Source: Apostichopus japonicus (taxonomy: Eukaryota; Echinodermata; Holothuroidea; Aspidochirotida; Stichopodidae). Taken from it: a stretch of 64,000 nt of DNA. Below, in pieces: positions 45,256 through 57,577 of the stretch (its first letter is position 1; the number at the start of each line of letters is the position of its first letter). The stretch is taken from the NCBI RefSeq assembly GCF_037975245.1, contig NC_092579.1, positions 2,099,001-2,163,000 on the forward strand. Direction: 5' to 3'. The notes under the pieces are model-generated. The model was not told the DNA's origin. It did no database searches and saw nothing but the letters and a program-made list of their open reading frames with translations. The position numbers were made by a program, and so were the translations under genes.

Positions 45256-46948
45256 GTTCGTAGTTTATATATTTAGTCTTCTGGATCCTTGTTGTGACAT
45301 ATTCGCACAAGCCTGTTCGAACTAGATAAATTTAGTCGTGTGGGTCAGTATTGGAAAGTTGTAATCAAGTTAGTCATGTGGGTTCATTTTGTCATTTAGA
45401 GATGTGTTGTTTTATTTGACACAATAGACATTTTACCTTTTATGCCTGCAGTTAGTCGAGTGGGTTTGTCAGTTTTCATAAAGTAAGTCAAGTGAGAATT
45501 TCATGTTGATACACTTATTCAAGTGTTTCTCCTTTTTCTTTTTGTGAAGTATTCAGTCAAATGGATCGTTCTATTGAAATAGCCTTTCCTTTGTTACGTT
45601 TTGAAAATGCAGTCAACCCAACAGTGGCAGCAGATGAAAACATTGAATTATTAGGAGTTTGGAGAAATTGCTGGAAACTTTTACAGTGCAATTGGGATAC
45701 AGTTAATACATAGTTTTGCATTCTTTCATGGAATTTGTATAATCAAAGAAAATAATTTATAAAAGTTTATACATAAAAGTACTAGACCTTCAAATCATTG
45801 TGACGTGCAATGCCATGCTCAATGGTATCAGAGTGCCAAAAGTTTTATCGAATTTGATATAAAGTAGAAAGATGTACTTATTTATACTGCAGTTTAATAG
45901 TTTGTATACTGTTAGATATTCTTCTGTCCATAAAATTGTGTATTAGAATTACATAAAATATGACACCAAACAGTAACGTGACTGTGTACTGTACTGTATA
46001 ATTGGAATATATTGTATTACATATAGTATTAGACACAGTGTAATTCATTTCCAAAATTTCGTTTATAAAATTATTTGTACTTATATATCAAACTTGCCAA
46101 TTTTCATAAGAAATTTATTTAAAGGCATTACTTTCTAATAACTATTATAAAAGTATTCATAACAAAATAGTTTACCTAACATGGTACCCAATAGTTTTGT
46201 TTGTTTTTTTGCTGTTACTTCAATGAAAAATTACTGAAAATTAATATACTTATCTTGAGAATAGACATTCCTAATTTATAAAGATGGTTTGCTTTTGTAT
46301 TTATAGCAAGAAATATTAGTTTCATGTGTTGTAGTCCAGCTTAAATTTACGATCTAAAGTTCAGAAGGAATTTTTCATATGATATGATTGATACACTGAG
46401 ACTAGAATAATGGTTCCCTCCAATCACTGCTATAAATTTATATACTTTGCTTTTTCTTTCAAAATTATATTAACTATCAAAAACAAGTCAGTGAAGTACT
46501 GCACACCAATAAGTACATCTGCAAAAAACGTGAATCAGGAATTGAGTTCTTGCTTAGGAAACTCATCCTTCCAAGTTAAAAGTGAGATATTAAAACAATA
46601 AATAGCAATTTGCACTTTTAATATAAAAATACTGTTAATAATTTAAAAGTGACATTTTGCCATTTTAAATTCGGTTCGATGATTCAAGTGTTGCAAGTGT
46701 CATGAAAATGTAACAAGTTTTATGATATTTACTCATATTTTGTATCTCACCCATTCATATGGCCATCATTATACGTCATATTTTATCAGTACATTTGTTT
46801 CTTACACTTTTTAACTTTGATTTGAATTATCATATTGCATTAAAATCAGTTAATAACATTTATAGAAAAAAACTTGACTGTTAAACAAGAAATCTAGTTT
46901 AGGCATCTTGTTTGTTGAGATTAGCACCCAAAAGCCTTCAATGTCCTT
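45256..46948. other. Decaying array edge, then intergenic AT-rich DNA
   Basis: From 45256 to about 45490 fragments of the unit persist (TTTAGTCTTCTGGATCCTTG, TTTAGTCGTGTGGGTCAG, AGTTAGTCATGTGGG), showing an older, eroded border. From about 45500 to 46948 no gene, repeat or RNA was recognised. Confidence 0.6.
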
Positions 46949-47242
46949 CTAGAGATATATGAAAGATGCTCCTGTCACTCTCTGTACCAACAGTGAACTT
47001 TTAAGGGAATATTTAAGCAGAAATTTAATCCCCTTATGAAATTGTCCAGGGAAAATATGAAAAAAATCAGTGTTATTAATGTTGATATAACTATTGTAGT
47101 ATTGTGCTCCTTCAAGACGATTTACTGACAAATGAGAAGAAACATAAACAACCTCTTTGGGGTCTTTAGTTTTGACGTTCAAACGTGAAAGTTCTTGAAT
47201 TAATGTTTGTTTAAAAACACGAGAGGCACGGGATCCCATCAT
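46949..47242 (-). CDS. Unrecognised 97-codon frame downstream of the fucosyltransferase
   Basis: ATG to stop on the minus strand, on the same strand as and 140 bp beyond the fucosyltransferase stop. Composition is protein-like (RLNVKTKDPKEVVYVSSHLS) but no family is recognised. It could be a remnant of a neighbouring gene, an exon, or part of the transferase's 3' UTR. No splice evidence was found. Confidence 0.2.
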   Translation of the reverse strand: MMGSRASRVFKQTLIQELSRLNVKTKDPKEVVYVSSHLSVNRLEGAQYYNSYININNTDFFHIFPGQFHKGIKFLLKYSLKSSLLVQRVTGASFIYL

Positions 47243-47384
47243 ACTGTTTAATATATTATACTGTTTTAACTTCTATCACATTAAATTGGACTCAATAAAT
47301 GTAGTAGACTATATGCAATAAGCATCACTTATTAGTTTTGTCTCTACGATACACTGGTTCTCGCATGTTTCTATTTCTATGATG

Positions 47385-48707
47385 CTAACTATTCCTACGT
47401 TGTTCCGGTGGCTTTCTCAAAGTAGGATTAAATGCATCTGGATTCATATTAAATTTTCTCATCCAATCTTTCTCACCGCACGCTTTACAACTACCAAGCC
47501 AACTCTTACCAAACGGATTGAATTTCATTTCAAGTTGTTCTTCGCCTTCAGATAATCTCTCGAGAAATTCTAGTAGGGCGCACGCACTCTCCTTAGAAGT
47601 GAAAGGGTAAACTCTTTTACTACTGTATGTAATTACATCACCGTGGCGCCTCCATTCATGGTATTTGTTGTAGAGGGTCGGGTTCCTCGAAAGTTTTCGT
47701 AAATATCCAGAGAGGTCTTCTAAAGACTCGAAATCACTTGCAAAGATACAAGAATTTGGTGGAGCGATCCTTTCGTAGTCTGACTTGGAGGGTCCAACCA
47801 CAATAGGGACTGACTGAAAGTCTGCTAACGAATTCCACAGCTTCTCACTGATGTATTCAGAGCAGCAACTGTTCTCTAAAGCAAGATTAAATTTGTATTT
47901 CTCGAGTATGTCTATCATGGCAGAACCTCGAGGAAGATGTTTATTTCCACATGCTCCATATGTATCTACAGGTACCAGTTTAGCTAAATTGTTAACGAAA
48001 CCAGTCCTATTCCAAAACTGATTGTCACAGTGACTACTAACCCATGAAATTATTTTTTTCTTTTTCCTAAAATAATTAGTCAATGGAATTGTCTTTCTTT
48101 CATCTCTAAATGGACGATATTCACCGAACGGTGCTAGTACGTTCGATAAAGAATGATAGCCAAATGACATGTTGAAACTGAAATGCCCGAAGCCAATGGG
48201 CCGATCTCCGTCGCGTATTTGCGGAGAGAAATATGCGCTCTCCGCCGTTGAATAAACCCAAATTTGCTGTCTGTTTCTCTTCTCCACAACTTTTTCCCAT
48301 AGTTTTGTATCCCTTAACCAGGCAGCGAAGATTATGATATCAGCGTTCGATAAGGCATCAATATCTCTATACGCAGATTTAACAGTTATTGTTCGCTTCG
48401 ACTTAGGACAGGAATAAACGGTTTGGCTCTTATCCAAGTTGGCTCGCACTAGCCAAAATGGGTTACAATTAAAAACTGCCATGTTGATATTTTTACGCAA
48501 TTCACTGTTTGTGCCTTTTCTCACAGCAACGTTAGGTCCCGCAGTTTGCCAGTTGTAACGTTGGCTATCATTATTGGAAATTCGCCATCTTCTAAGTAGA
48601 GAATTACGTCTCCATGGGCTGGATTCCTTGATCATGAGGTTCACCCCAAAGCAGGCAATAGTCCCAAGAATAAGGCAAACGAAGAAAAGTTTTTTCCAAC
48701 CGGACAT
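47385..48707 (-). CDS. Alpha-1,3-fucosyltransferase (GT10), single exon
   Basis: An intact 440-residue type II Golgi protein. It has a short cytosolic N-terminus, a membrane anchor at about residues 6-26 (LFFVCLILGTIACFGVNLMI), a basic stem and a catalytic domain. Family landmarks: FNMSFGYHS (about 185), KKIISWVSSHC (about 220), the DTYGACGN block (about 255), and the GDP-fucose-binding motif FNLALENSCCSEYISEKLWN followed by SVPIVVG (about 280-312), equivalent to F-x-x-x-x-ENS...EK...P-V-V-x-G of GT10. It transfers fucose from GDP-fucose in alpha-1,3/4 linkage to GlcNAc-containing glycans in the Golgi lumen; acceptor specificity cannot be read. It is intronless and 440 residues is within the usual family size. 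The start is the first ATG before the anchor; TTAACCGTTAACTGTTAACCGTT lies just upstream of it. Confidence 0.95.
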   Translation of the reverse strand: MSGWKKLFFVCLILGTIACFGVNLMIKESSPWRRNSLLRRWRISNNDSQRYNWQTAGPNVAVRKGTNSELRKNINMAVFNCNPFWLVRANLDKSQTVYSCPKSKRTITVKSAYRDIDALSNADIIIFAAWLRDTKLWEKVVEKRNRQQIWVYSTAESAYFSPQIRDGDRPIGFGHFSFNMSFGYHSLSNVLAPFGEYRPFRDERKTIPLTNYFRKKKKIISWVSSHCDNQFWNRTGFVNNLAKLVPVDTYGACGNKHLPRGSAMIDILEKYKFNLALENSCCSEYISEKLWNSLADFQSVPIVVGPSKSDYERIAPPNSCIFASDFESLEDLSGYLRKLSRNPTLYNKYHEWRRHGDVITYSSKRVYPFTSKESACALLEFLERLSEGEEQLEMKFNPFGKSWLGSCKACGEKDWMRKFNMNPDAFNPTLRKPPEQRRNS

Positions 48708-49032
48708 TATTAACCGTTAACTGTTAACCGTTATCATTTTACTATATTGAGGAACATGATATGACATAATAATGTTAGCTCTGTACGGTATTGTTAAAAA
48801 AAAAATTAGCACAACTGATAAAACTCCCAATTTTAAATCATACCAAACTGTCACGATTTTCTTTCCATGTGAAACATTCGGCTGTCTTGTAATCTGCGAG
48901 ATCCGTTTTCGAAAGGACGACTTTCTGCCTTTTATTCAGTATGAACTGTATTGCTATATAATATAATATATCATGCATTGACTCGCGGCTTCATTTTATG
49001 ACACCCAAAATAGTCTATACATATATAGGCCT
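48708..49032. other. 5' flank of the fucosyltransferase
   Basis: Contains three near-repeats of TTAACNGTTAAC next to the ATG (48711-48735). No TATA/CCAAT pair was recognised. Confidence 0.4.
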
Positions 49033-49361
49033 GTACGTACTATCTCGTTAGAAACACACACACAATATTTCCGCAAGCCTTTCCATCCATCTGAATGAGA
49101 AGAATGGTAATAATTACCGAACCTTGACCGTATCTGTATGTACGTGTTTTTCTGTAAAAAAAAAATGGCGTTCTTGTTTAAAGTCAATCTACGTACGTAC
49201 GTACTATCGTACGTACTATCTCGTTAGAAACACACACACAATGTTCGCTCAAGCGTTTCCATCCATCTGAATGAGAAGAATGGTAATAGTTACCGAATCT
49301 GACCGTATCTATATTTAGGTGTTGATCCGTAGAACAAATGGCGTTCTTGTTTAAAGTCAAT
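49033..49361. repeat. Two-copy tandem duplication, offset 176 bp
   Basis: GTACGTACTATCTCGTTAGA through AATGGCGTTCTTGTTTAAAG occurs at 49033-49188 and 49209-49361 with modest divergence. The junction is a run of GTAC repeats (49190-49216), a likely slippage point. Open frames on the minus strand are a by-product. Confidence 0.93.
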
Positions 49362-49959
49362 GCATAGCGTAGCATAAGCCTATGAAAAGCCCCATTGACT
49401 TACACACTAAATCATTAAATGAATGTGGTCTCTATGTCTAGATAGAATTTCTCACTAAATAAACGCTACCCATCACTGGATATAGCTGACAAGTTGGCCC
49501 TACATGGCACCATCACTTTTCCGTACCATGATCATGCATATTTTTTGCTATGAGAGCCGGACTCGTTTTCGCCGCTTGTATAAAAATTTCTTTCAATCAG
49601 TATTATAAGTAGACAATTTTCGTACTCTGCTCCTGGGAGACCTAATAGGGTCTAAAATTGCCTCAAATGACCCAATGTTTGCACCATATGTATAATTCCA
49701 CTCATGCTCTCCAAATCATATATAATATTTCTAAAAATATATATATATATAATATAAGAAAAAGATCTTCTCCTGCTGCTTTTAGGCACTTTTCCTGAAG
49801 ACCACTCCGGCGGATTGATATAGACTCTAATAGGAGTATGCCACCATAGCATTCTGGAACAGTGCTTACTGATCGAACGGACAAGACATGATGTTAAGTT
49901 TCCCATATCTAAACATTATGTAGTGTTCGTTTCATATTCTATCTTGAAATGTTTCAATA
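49362..49959. other. Intergenic, no gene seen
   Basis: Short (TA)n near 49739. The minus-strand frame 49652-49906 has no recognised features. Confidence 0.5.
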
Positions 49960-51170
49960 AGGTTAAGGTTAAGGTGGTAACACTTGGTAAAGCGCACATT
50001 ACTGTAAAAACACTCAATGGCGCTGAACAACAAAACAATTATAAAAACGAATTCTTAAGTAAATGAGTCTTTATAGCAGCTTTAAAAGTTGTGATGGTCT
50101 TCGAATTTCTTGTGTCGACGGGGAGAGCGTTCCAACGTCTAGGGCCAGCGACGCTGAAAGAGCGGCCTGCGAAACATTTGCGGCGTGTGAAAGGAACCTT
50201 GAGAAGGATGCCCTTTGACGAGCGTGTTGAACGACCAGGTGTCTTAATTTCCAGCAACTCGGACAGATAAGCTGGTGCTGAATTATGTATACACTTATAA
50301 ACGAGGAGGAGGATCTTGTACTCGGCACGAACATTGACGGGGAGGATATGCAACTCCTACAATGCTTCGGAGGCACTGTCATATTTTGATCTGCCGAGAA
50401 TCATTTTAGCCGTGTAATTTTGGATCCTTTGTAGAGGATGAAGTGTGGAGGCCGGGAGGTTGATAAAAAGACCATTGCAATAATCCATATGGGAGAAAAT
50501 CATGGCATTTGCAATTTTGAGACATGTCGACTTGTCCAAATATTTCCGGATCTTCTTCAGATTAAACATGGCGAGGGCTGATGCACGAGCTTTCATGGAA
50601 ATATGATGTTTGAGATTGAGGGTTTCATCCAAGTAAACACCTAGTAGCTTCACAATATCGGTACGACGGACGGGAGTGTCCCCAATGGATAAAACGTCTG
50701 TATTGCACTTTGATAGTTGGCGATTGCTTCCGAAAACGATAAACTCCGATTTTTCATCATTCATCTTAAGACGGTTAAATTGCATCCAGAGTTTCACATT
50801 TTCTAGAGTTGATGAAAGACCCCTGATTGACTCAAATTCTGAAGAAACATCTCCGGGTTTAAAACTGGAGTAGATACTGTGGTCATCGGCGTAGCCAATG
50901 AGGAATTGGTCATCACTGATACATGTGTTCATTGTGCTAGTATAGCAGGTGAAATATACTGGTCCATTTATACTACCCTGTGGTACGGAGAAATTGACCT
51001 TCATCGGCGTAGAAAGTGATTTGTTTAAACAAACAGCGAATTGTCTCTGAGATAAATACGACGATACCCATTTTCTAGCTACCCCGTGAACTCCGAAGCA
51101 CTTCTTGAGAATGTCCAATAACAGCTGGTGGTTGACTGTGTCAAACGCGGCACAATTGTTGAATCCAACA
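49960..51170 (-). pseudogene. CR1/L2-type LINE, 5'-truncated
   Basis: Read on the minus strand it starts within the RT (CAAFDTVNHQLL, about 51165-51125, then LDILKKCFGVHG). It continues through SYLSQRQFAVCL, FSVPQGSINGPVYF, LIGYADDHSIYSSF, MQFNRLKMNDEKSEFIVFG, VKLLGVYLDETL and SHMDYCNGLF. After a frameshift at about 50355 the C-terminus follows: AEYKILLLVYKCIHNSAPAY and FSVAGPRRWNALP. The 3' end has GCGCTTTACCAAGTGTTACC and CCTTAA repeats. YADD is intact, but the 5' half is missing. Confidence 0.92.
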
Positions 51171-52594
51171 CAGTAACCGAATGTTATACAGTATTTCTAT
51201 TTTAGCATGGCCTATTCAGTATCATATATATATATATATATATATATATCATATCTTTTTATTTTTATTTTGTCAACTTTGTGACGTCCCCAAAGTGTTT
51301 TTGTGGGAAACTCCCCACCCCACCCCCCCCCCCCCCCTTCAGCTTTCCCTCTCTAGCTACGTCACTGGAAGAAATACGGCGACCAGATTGAACATTTCCG
51401 CACAAAAAAATAGACTTTTAATTTTTATCAGAATTTTAATTTCAATTTTATATTAAACGTCCTTCATTTCCTACATTATTTTGATATGGCTATTTCGACT
51501 TACTCTCAAAATTTCGACTACTTATCCTCAAATTTACTTGCAACTTAGGGTAAGGGTGGTATTCAGAATGGCGCAGTGACACCAACTACTAAGAATCATA
51601 GGGTACCATGAAACGGCAACGAAAGGTCAAAATAAAACTGGTTAAACGATTTCTGTGTTTCGGCAAAATTTCGACTTTGTATCATGAATTTTGATGAAAA
51701 ACCTTAAAACGTCTATGAATTTAGGAAACTTTCATGAAAAGTCGCATGAAACAAAAACAAAGGACGGTTAGTTGTCAATTTTTGAATTTGCGCAGTTATT
51801 TTACGCTGGTACCGATGTGCGATGTACTGTATGGGATGCGCCTGTTTTGTCACTTTCAACCTGTTCAAAATTAATCAAATAATTTTTATTATGAAAATTA
51901 TGTGATAGCCTACTGTCGTCTTTATTTTCCACTTTCAAATTTAGGAATTGCAAAATAATTTGGGCCTAAAACCATCTCCGCTGAAAACTAAATGGACTGT
52001 CTACCCATACACCCCCCCCCCCCCGCCCCCTTGACCCCACACACCTATACCTTCGCCGCAGATATTAGGTGTGCGTAGTATATAGATCGACATTGAATCA
52101 GTTTTTGCGTATATATCATGATCACTCCTGTAAACTTAAAGCGATCAGTACGTGTTTCCCAAATTTAAGCTCCGACCTTTCCAGCTTACTGCACTATAAT
52201 AAGTTCAGTGAAAATGACACCGCTCTATGCAATTTTCATATCAATATTCATTATTTTTATTGAGTTATCTGTCGTTAAAAATGTTGAGCTGAATAAAATC
52301 GCCAGATTTATTAACGAGTCTGTAGATTCTACAAATTTTAATCATAATTTTCAAGCCCCCACCCAACAGATCATGCGCCAATCAAATATAATGTTTTTTC
52401 TACGACCGTTTATGCCTAGGCTTACTTTTACTTTCGTGGCTAGCCTGTCTAACTGGTTGATGTAGCAGCCGGCAGCTCGCTGTAAGCAGAGAGTTGTTAT
52501 GGAAACTCCCAGCTGTATGTCGATCCAAGTTGTTCGCACGTTTCAACTTTATTCAACGAGCTTTGTGCAACTATTTCATATTGTGGTCTTCAAA
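51171..52594. other. Intergenic; simple repeats only
   Basis: (TA)n at about 51223-51250, C-runs at 51323-51338 and 52011-52030. No supported gene. Confidence 0.55.
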
Positions 52595-52770
52595 ATAAAA
52601 TAAAACTGTTAGCAAACTGGTTATCCACTAGAGAGCCTGAGAATGTGTAAAAATAAGTTGGCCTGACGTTTCGATCCTAGCAGGATCTTCTTCAAATGCT
52701 GAACGACAAGTAACAGTAACAGAAGGGACACAAACACGCACAGAATACAGACAGGTTAATGAGCATGGTA
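52595..52770. repeat. Penelope-type terminal repeat copy, uninterrupted
   Basis: Continuous match to 19595-19628 plus 20381-20556, from ATAAAATAAAACTGTTAGCA to ACAGAATACAGACAGG. It shows the empty site for the LINE inserted in the other copy. The ribozyme-like motif is at 52661-52699. Confidence 0.65.
52661..52699 (-). ncRNA. Hammerhead ribozyme remnant
   Basis: The minus strand reads TTGAAGA, a stem GATCC-TGCTA-GGATC, GAAA, CGTC, AGGC. Helix II is perfect (5 bp). The first core base is T instead of C, and the 5' side of helix I is changed, so it should be inactive. It supports the copy at 20418-20456 as a true family feature. Confidence 0.6.
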
Positions 52771-52949
52771 ATGTTAATGGCATAGTGTGGTCTTGTCAGA
52801 TGAATTTAGTCATATTGGGGTTACTATTTTTAGTGGAGTATCTTGGAACATTGTGTAATCAGAAATTTAAATTTTCACTTATTACCTTTTTTGGCAATGG
52901 TCCTGTGCATTCAGGCCTAGCCTAGGCCGTTTGATATATACACTCTGTG

Positions 52950-55900
52950 CACTGTTGGGCATTTTGGAATAATGCCATTGAGCCTATACTACTGACATTG
53001 GAATTGAAGCAGCTAGAAGAATCAAACGTTCCATTCATCCTCGTGGAAGTAGAGCTGGAACACACAACAGAGTAAGACCTAATCCAATCTACCCTCCTAT
53101 TGTGCCTACATGTGGGGTGACACAGACATTTCCCATTCAGACTATGATCCGTCGTGCTGTGAATGAGAGGATTTCGACAATTATTGAAATACCAACAAAG
53201 GTGAGACCACAGACAGAAACAGGATTTAGAAATAAACAATAATACATTAAACACAGTTGTTAGTCATCGTCCGAGTTACCTGACCAAGTCCAGTTACGTG
53301 GATCGTGATCGTATTCTGGTTTTTATCCCAAGACTTTCTGCTTATTTTCACGACCATTCAGCCAGGTGTTCGTTGTGGAACGCTCGATCTTTACAAAATA
53401 AACTTCCTGGACTGACGAACTCTCTAATTGCTAACAAAACGGATGTATTCATTTTGACTGAGACTTGGTTCAAAGATAATGATGATACCGTTGAGGGGAG
53501 ATTCAGATCTGTGTGTGATGGGTTCATCATCCATCAAGTCCCACGTAAAGGGCGGAATGGTGGCGGTATTGCTATTATCTCTAAGGCCGGTGTAAACAGT
53601 TCCTTAGATAAAACAAATGCGTTTAAAACGTCGTTTTAAAATACCAGATGCAAATGTGTCATTCTTGTCTGATGTCGTTCGTGTAATTGGGATATACCGC
53701 CCTACTTTATTGAAGTGGACTGTTGTAGATTTCATTGCTGAAATTTGCCTCGCTCTTGGAGAATATAATTTATGCAAGAGGTCGACTGCTCATCGTCGGA
53801 GATTTCAACATTCATGCTGATGATCGTAATGATAATGACGTACGCCATGAACTTCCTCGATCTGATATATTCTCACCATCTGATTCAACACGTCTCACGT
53901 CCTACTGACGAAAAGGGACATTCGTTAGATGTAATTATAACGAGGGCCGAGCATACATTTGTGAATACTATTGATTATGATCGGCTTTTACCATATCCGA
54001 CCACTGCTCCGTTCATTTTACCACGAATCTCACCAAGCCAAGCTGTGTAGAGGATACTCGCACCACTCGTAACGTTCGCAATATCGACATACCTGACTTC
54101 CGGAGACGACTTGCATCGGTGCTCTCGCTTACGGTTTCGCCTGAGAGCACTGCGACAGAACTGGTTCATTATTACAACACTAAAATGACTGTAGTCATGG
54201 ATGAAGTTGCACCACTTTCTACCAAGTATCATATAGACAAACCACGTGCACCTTGGTTCGACCGTGCATGCCACCTGGAGAAACGTCGTTAATCTTTGCG
54301 TAGCTGGGAAAGGAAATCGATAAAGACAGGAATGACAGTACACAGAGACATTTTCAAGGCTACCCGGAATGCTTCTCGGAATGGTCTTGACAAAGCGTAG
54401 AGATCGTATCATCACAAGAGAATAGTTGAAGCAGACCAAAAGACGATGTTCGACATATTAGACTCGATCATCATCGGTAACCGGAAGTCTATGGCATCTG
54501 TTTTACATGGGAACGTCGACGCAGCAAGTTTACCAAACATATTTGTAGAATTTTTCACCTCGAAGTCGAAGATCGAAAGTATCCGTCGGACACTTCCGCT
54601 AGTTCCACCGAGTGATCACTTCTGTCAGGCTCCGTCCGTGTTTGCTTCGTTCAGAACAACGACAAGTGATGAACTATGAAAATGAATATCTAGTCTTCTA
54701 AACAAGTCCTGCGAGCTCGATCCCATCCCGACATGACTTCTGAAAGACTGCAGTGTCCAGTTAGCACCGATTATCACCGAAATAATCAATTCATCCTTGA
54801 CGTCGGGTGAGTTCCCTGAGCTGTTGAAACATGCTCTTGTGAGGCCTCTGCTAAAGAAACATAATTTAGAACGGGACATCTTGAAGAACTACAGGCTAGT
54901 GTCCAATCTTGCCATTATTTCTGTGGTGAACTCAAAGAACATTTAACTCGTAATAATATGTATGCTAAATATCACACGGCTTATCTTGGTGGTCATTGCA
55001 CAGAGACTGCACTCCTGTTAAATTTGTCGGATGCTTTCGATACGATAGACCAGGGGTTCCCTAACTCGGGTGCATGAACCCCTATGCGTGAGTTCATCCC
55101 AAGGGTTCGTGAGACGTTTCTGAAAGTCAAAACTAGATTACTTTTTGTTGAACTGAAATCTGATATATCATATAATTTAGTAATGTACAAAAGCCGTACC
55201 AATTGACAAACTCTGTTCGCGTTCCATACGCATATGTTGCCATAAAAGTACCGTAGTACCGTGCATGTGATAAATAACTGAATTGTGAAACAGACACAGG
55301 CCGCATGACTTTGGTGAAGCTGGTGTACGCATGACAGTACGTCGTGAAGATAACGAGCTGATATGATCTTGAAGTTTCCAAATAAATATTTGTTCATCTC
55401 TTGTTTTTCTCATTACAATATTACACTATAAACTTGATCTTTCACGAAGCACTGTTATGCGTAATATAGTATAATAATGACTCAGATCGTGGGTCGAAAA
55501 GTTATGGGTTCGTGGACAACTCTAACATCCTTAGGGGGTTCGGGGGGGGGGGATAAAATTAGGGAAACCCTGCGATAGCCCATGACATACTGCTACATAT
55601 ATAGGTTGCGTTATCGGTTCGAGATCGATGGCGTGGTACATCAGCGGTTCAGTTCATATATATATGAGGGGGAGAACGCAGCAGGTGAAGGTTGGGTCTG
55701 TTGTGTCGAATGCCAAACCTTTAGATTGTGGTGTTCGCCAGGGTTCCGTGCTGGGACCAGTGTTATTCAGTCTGTACACAGTGCCTTCGGAGCATATAAT
55801 TCTCCGGCATGGTTTCCAGTATATGATGTATGCTGACGACACCCAGATGTACGTCACATATAATGGCGACCACTGAGTTCCTTTGAAAGCTATTGAAGAC

Positions 55901-56880
55901 TGTGTGGAGGAGATCCGCTGTTGGATGAGAGAAAATATGCTTGTATATATTAAACGACGGCAAAACTGAAATTGTTCATTTCTCATCGAAATTTCCTGGC
56001 AAAGGTCCTGTACCAAAGTGTGATGTGCAGAAAGGAGACGTCAATATATCCCCGTCTCGGCTAGTGTATGCAATCTTGTTGTGATCATGGACTCGGCTGG
56101 GACCATGTCGGCTCATATTTAAACTTGTGTATATCAGCTTTGTCTGCTTTGTGGAAGATAGGCAGTATATCAGAAAAATGCTAGATTAGAGCGCAACTGA
56201 AAAACTTATTCATGCTTTCATTACTTCCCGCTTTGATTACTGCAACAGTTTATTTTTGGCCTATACCTTTACAAGAAATCAAGAAATTACAGCGCATTAA
56301 AAATTCTGCAGCCCGCCTCGTTTACAAGAACAAAGAAATTTGAGTATTATATAACACCGGCCCATTCTCAAAGATCTCCAATGCCTTCCTGTCCAGCAGC
56401 GCGTTACTTTCAAGATTTTATATATTACACATAAACTTTTTCACGATGTGGCACCGGTCTACCTGGAGGAGCTTCTGAGTCAGCGTGTTCCTAGTCGTAG
56501 TTTACAGTAGCTCCTCCGACGGGCAATTCTGGCTCAATCAACCACGCTCACGTAATAATTTCTATGGTGAGCGTGCTTTTGCGACTTGTGCACCACGCCT
56601 ATGGAATAACCTTCCACATTTACTAACCTCAGAGGACGAGTTTTATCTTTGTTAATCTAAACTGAAGACTCATCTCTTTGAACATTATTTTTAATCAGTA
56701 TTGTTTATGTATTAATATTTTACGAAGTATTCTTATTCTTGTATCAGACAGTTTAACTTTTCTAATTTTTACTGAATTTGATAATTTTATTTCATTGCTT
56801 TCAATTTATATGTTGTACGACGCGTTGAGATGTTTCTACATGTAATGCGTCTTTAAAGAATATATTTTCATTACATTACA
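52950..56880 (+). pseudogene. CR1/L2-type LINE, near full-length ORF2, degenerate
   Basis: The 5' part (about 52960-53240) encodes a basic stretch (RGSRAGTHNRVRPNPIYPP). The endonuclease follows: CSLWNARSLQNKLPGL, TDVFILTETWF, RNGGGIAII (53385-53580), then GDFNIHADD near 53800 in another frame. A linker frame 54446-54679 is typical for these elements (SIIIGNRKS). RT: LSDAFDTID (about 55025-55050), then past the inserted element GVRQGSVLGPVLFSLY (about 55730) and MYADDTQMY (about 55828). The C-terminus DYCNSL (about 56237) and HDVAPVYLEELL (about 56440) lie in broken frames; the 3' end is ATGCGTCTTTAAAGAATA near 56860. Frameshifts and stops are numerous. Confidence 0.9.
55051..55572. mobile_element. 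hAT-type non-autonomous element inside the LINE
   Basis: The ends CAGGGGTTCCCTAA and, reverse complemented, CAGGGTTTCCCTAA are flanked by CGATAGAC (55043-55050) and CGATAGCC (55573-55580), an 8-bp duplication with one mismatch. It interrupts the RT exactly after the FDTID motif. It is 522 bp with no transposase frame; open frames on its minus strand are incidental. The host LINE was therefore in place before this insertion. Confidence 0.92.
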
Positions 56881-57461
56881 TAAGTCCCTGCCCTTGTTTC
56901 TTTCTCTCTTTCTTACCGATGTAGCTTGCGAAATTGTGTCATTTCCTTCCATTGCAATGAATAAACAGGTGTTTTCAGACGTTTAATCCGTGGAAAGTAA
57001 AAAGTAGATGATACAAGTATAGGACTGCGTTAAAATATTGATCGGGCCGCATGTGTAGACTATTTTGTTTACATTTGTGTAATGAACATGCTGACTTAGG
57101 CGGTCGCAGTGATTTTACGGTTAAAATCGTTCGCGCCATAAGGGCTACAGAAAATAAATTTCTTTCTTTCGATTGCGACAGCTATTCTCCAGTAAACCCA
57201 CCTGGCCAGAGTGCATTTAGAATAAGATACACTGAATCTACTTAGGAAGTTTGTTTTCCGAAATTCATCAGCAAACATACAGTATTGAGACTTTAATAAA
57301 GATACAGAATTTTACGACCGAACTATGTATAATCCAGTGATCGCATCGTTGCGTATTTAAATATAAGATCCATACCTGAAATATAGATCAACATATCTTG
57401 GAATTCAAGGCAAAGATTATTGCAAAATCTGTTTTCAGGTTCAGATCTCGAATCAATATTG

Positions 57462-57527
<66 letters not shown>

Positions 57528-57540
57528 CGAATCAGTATTG

Positions 57541-57577
<37 letters not shown>

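Noticed and set aside
39950..45263. Very long open frames encoding a repetitive 17-residue protein
   Set aside because: A stop-free 51-bp tandem repeat creates them in two frames at once; substitutions are mainly amino-acid changing and several 49-bp units shift the frame.
54993..55413. Minus-strand frames of up to 134 codons
   Set aside because: They lie within the hAT-type element 55051-55572 and run across its border; no transposase motif.
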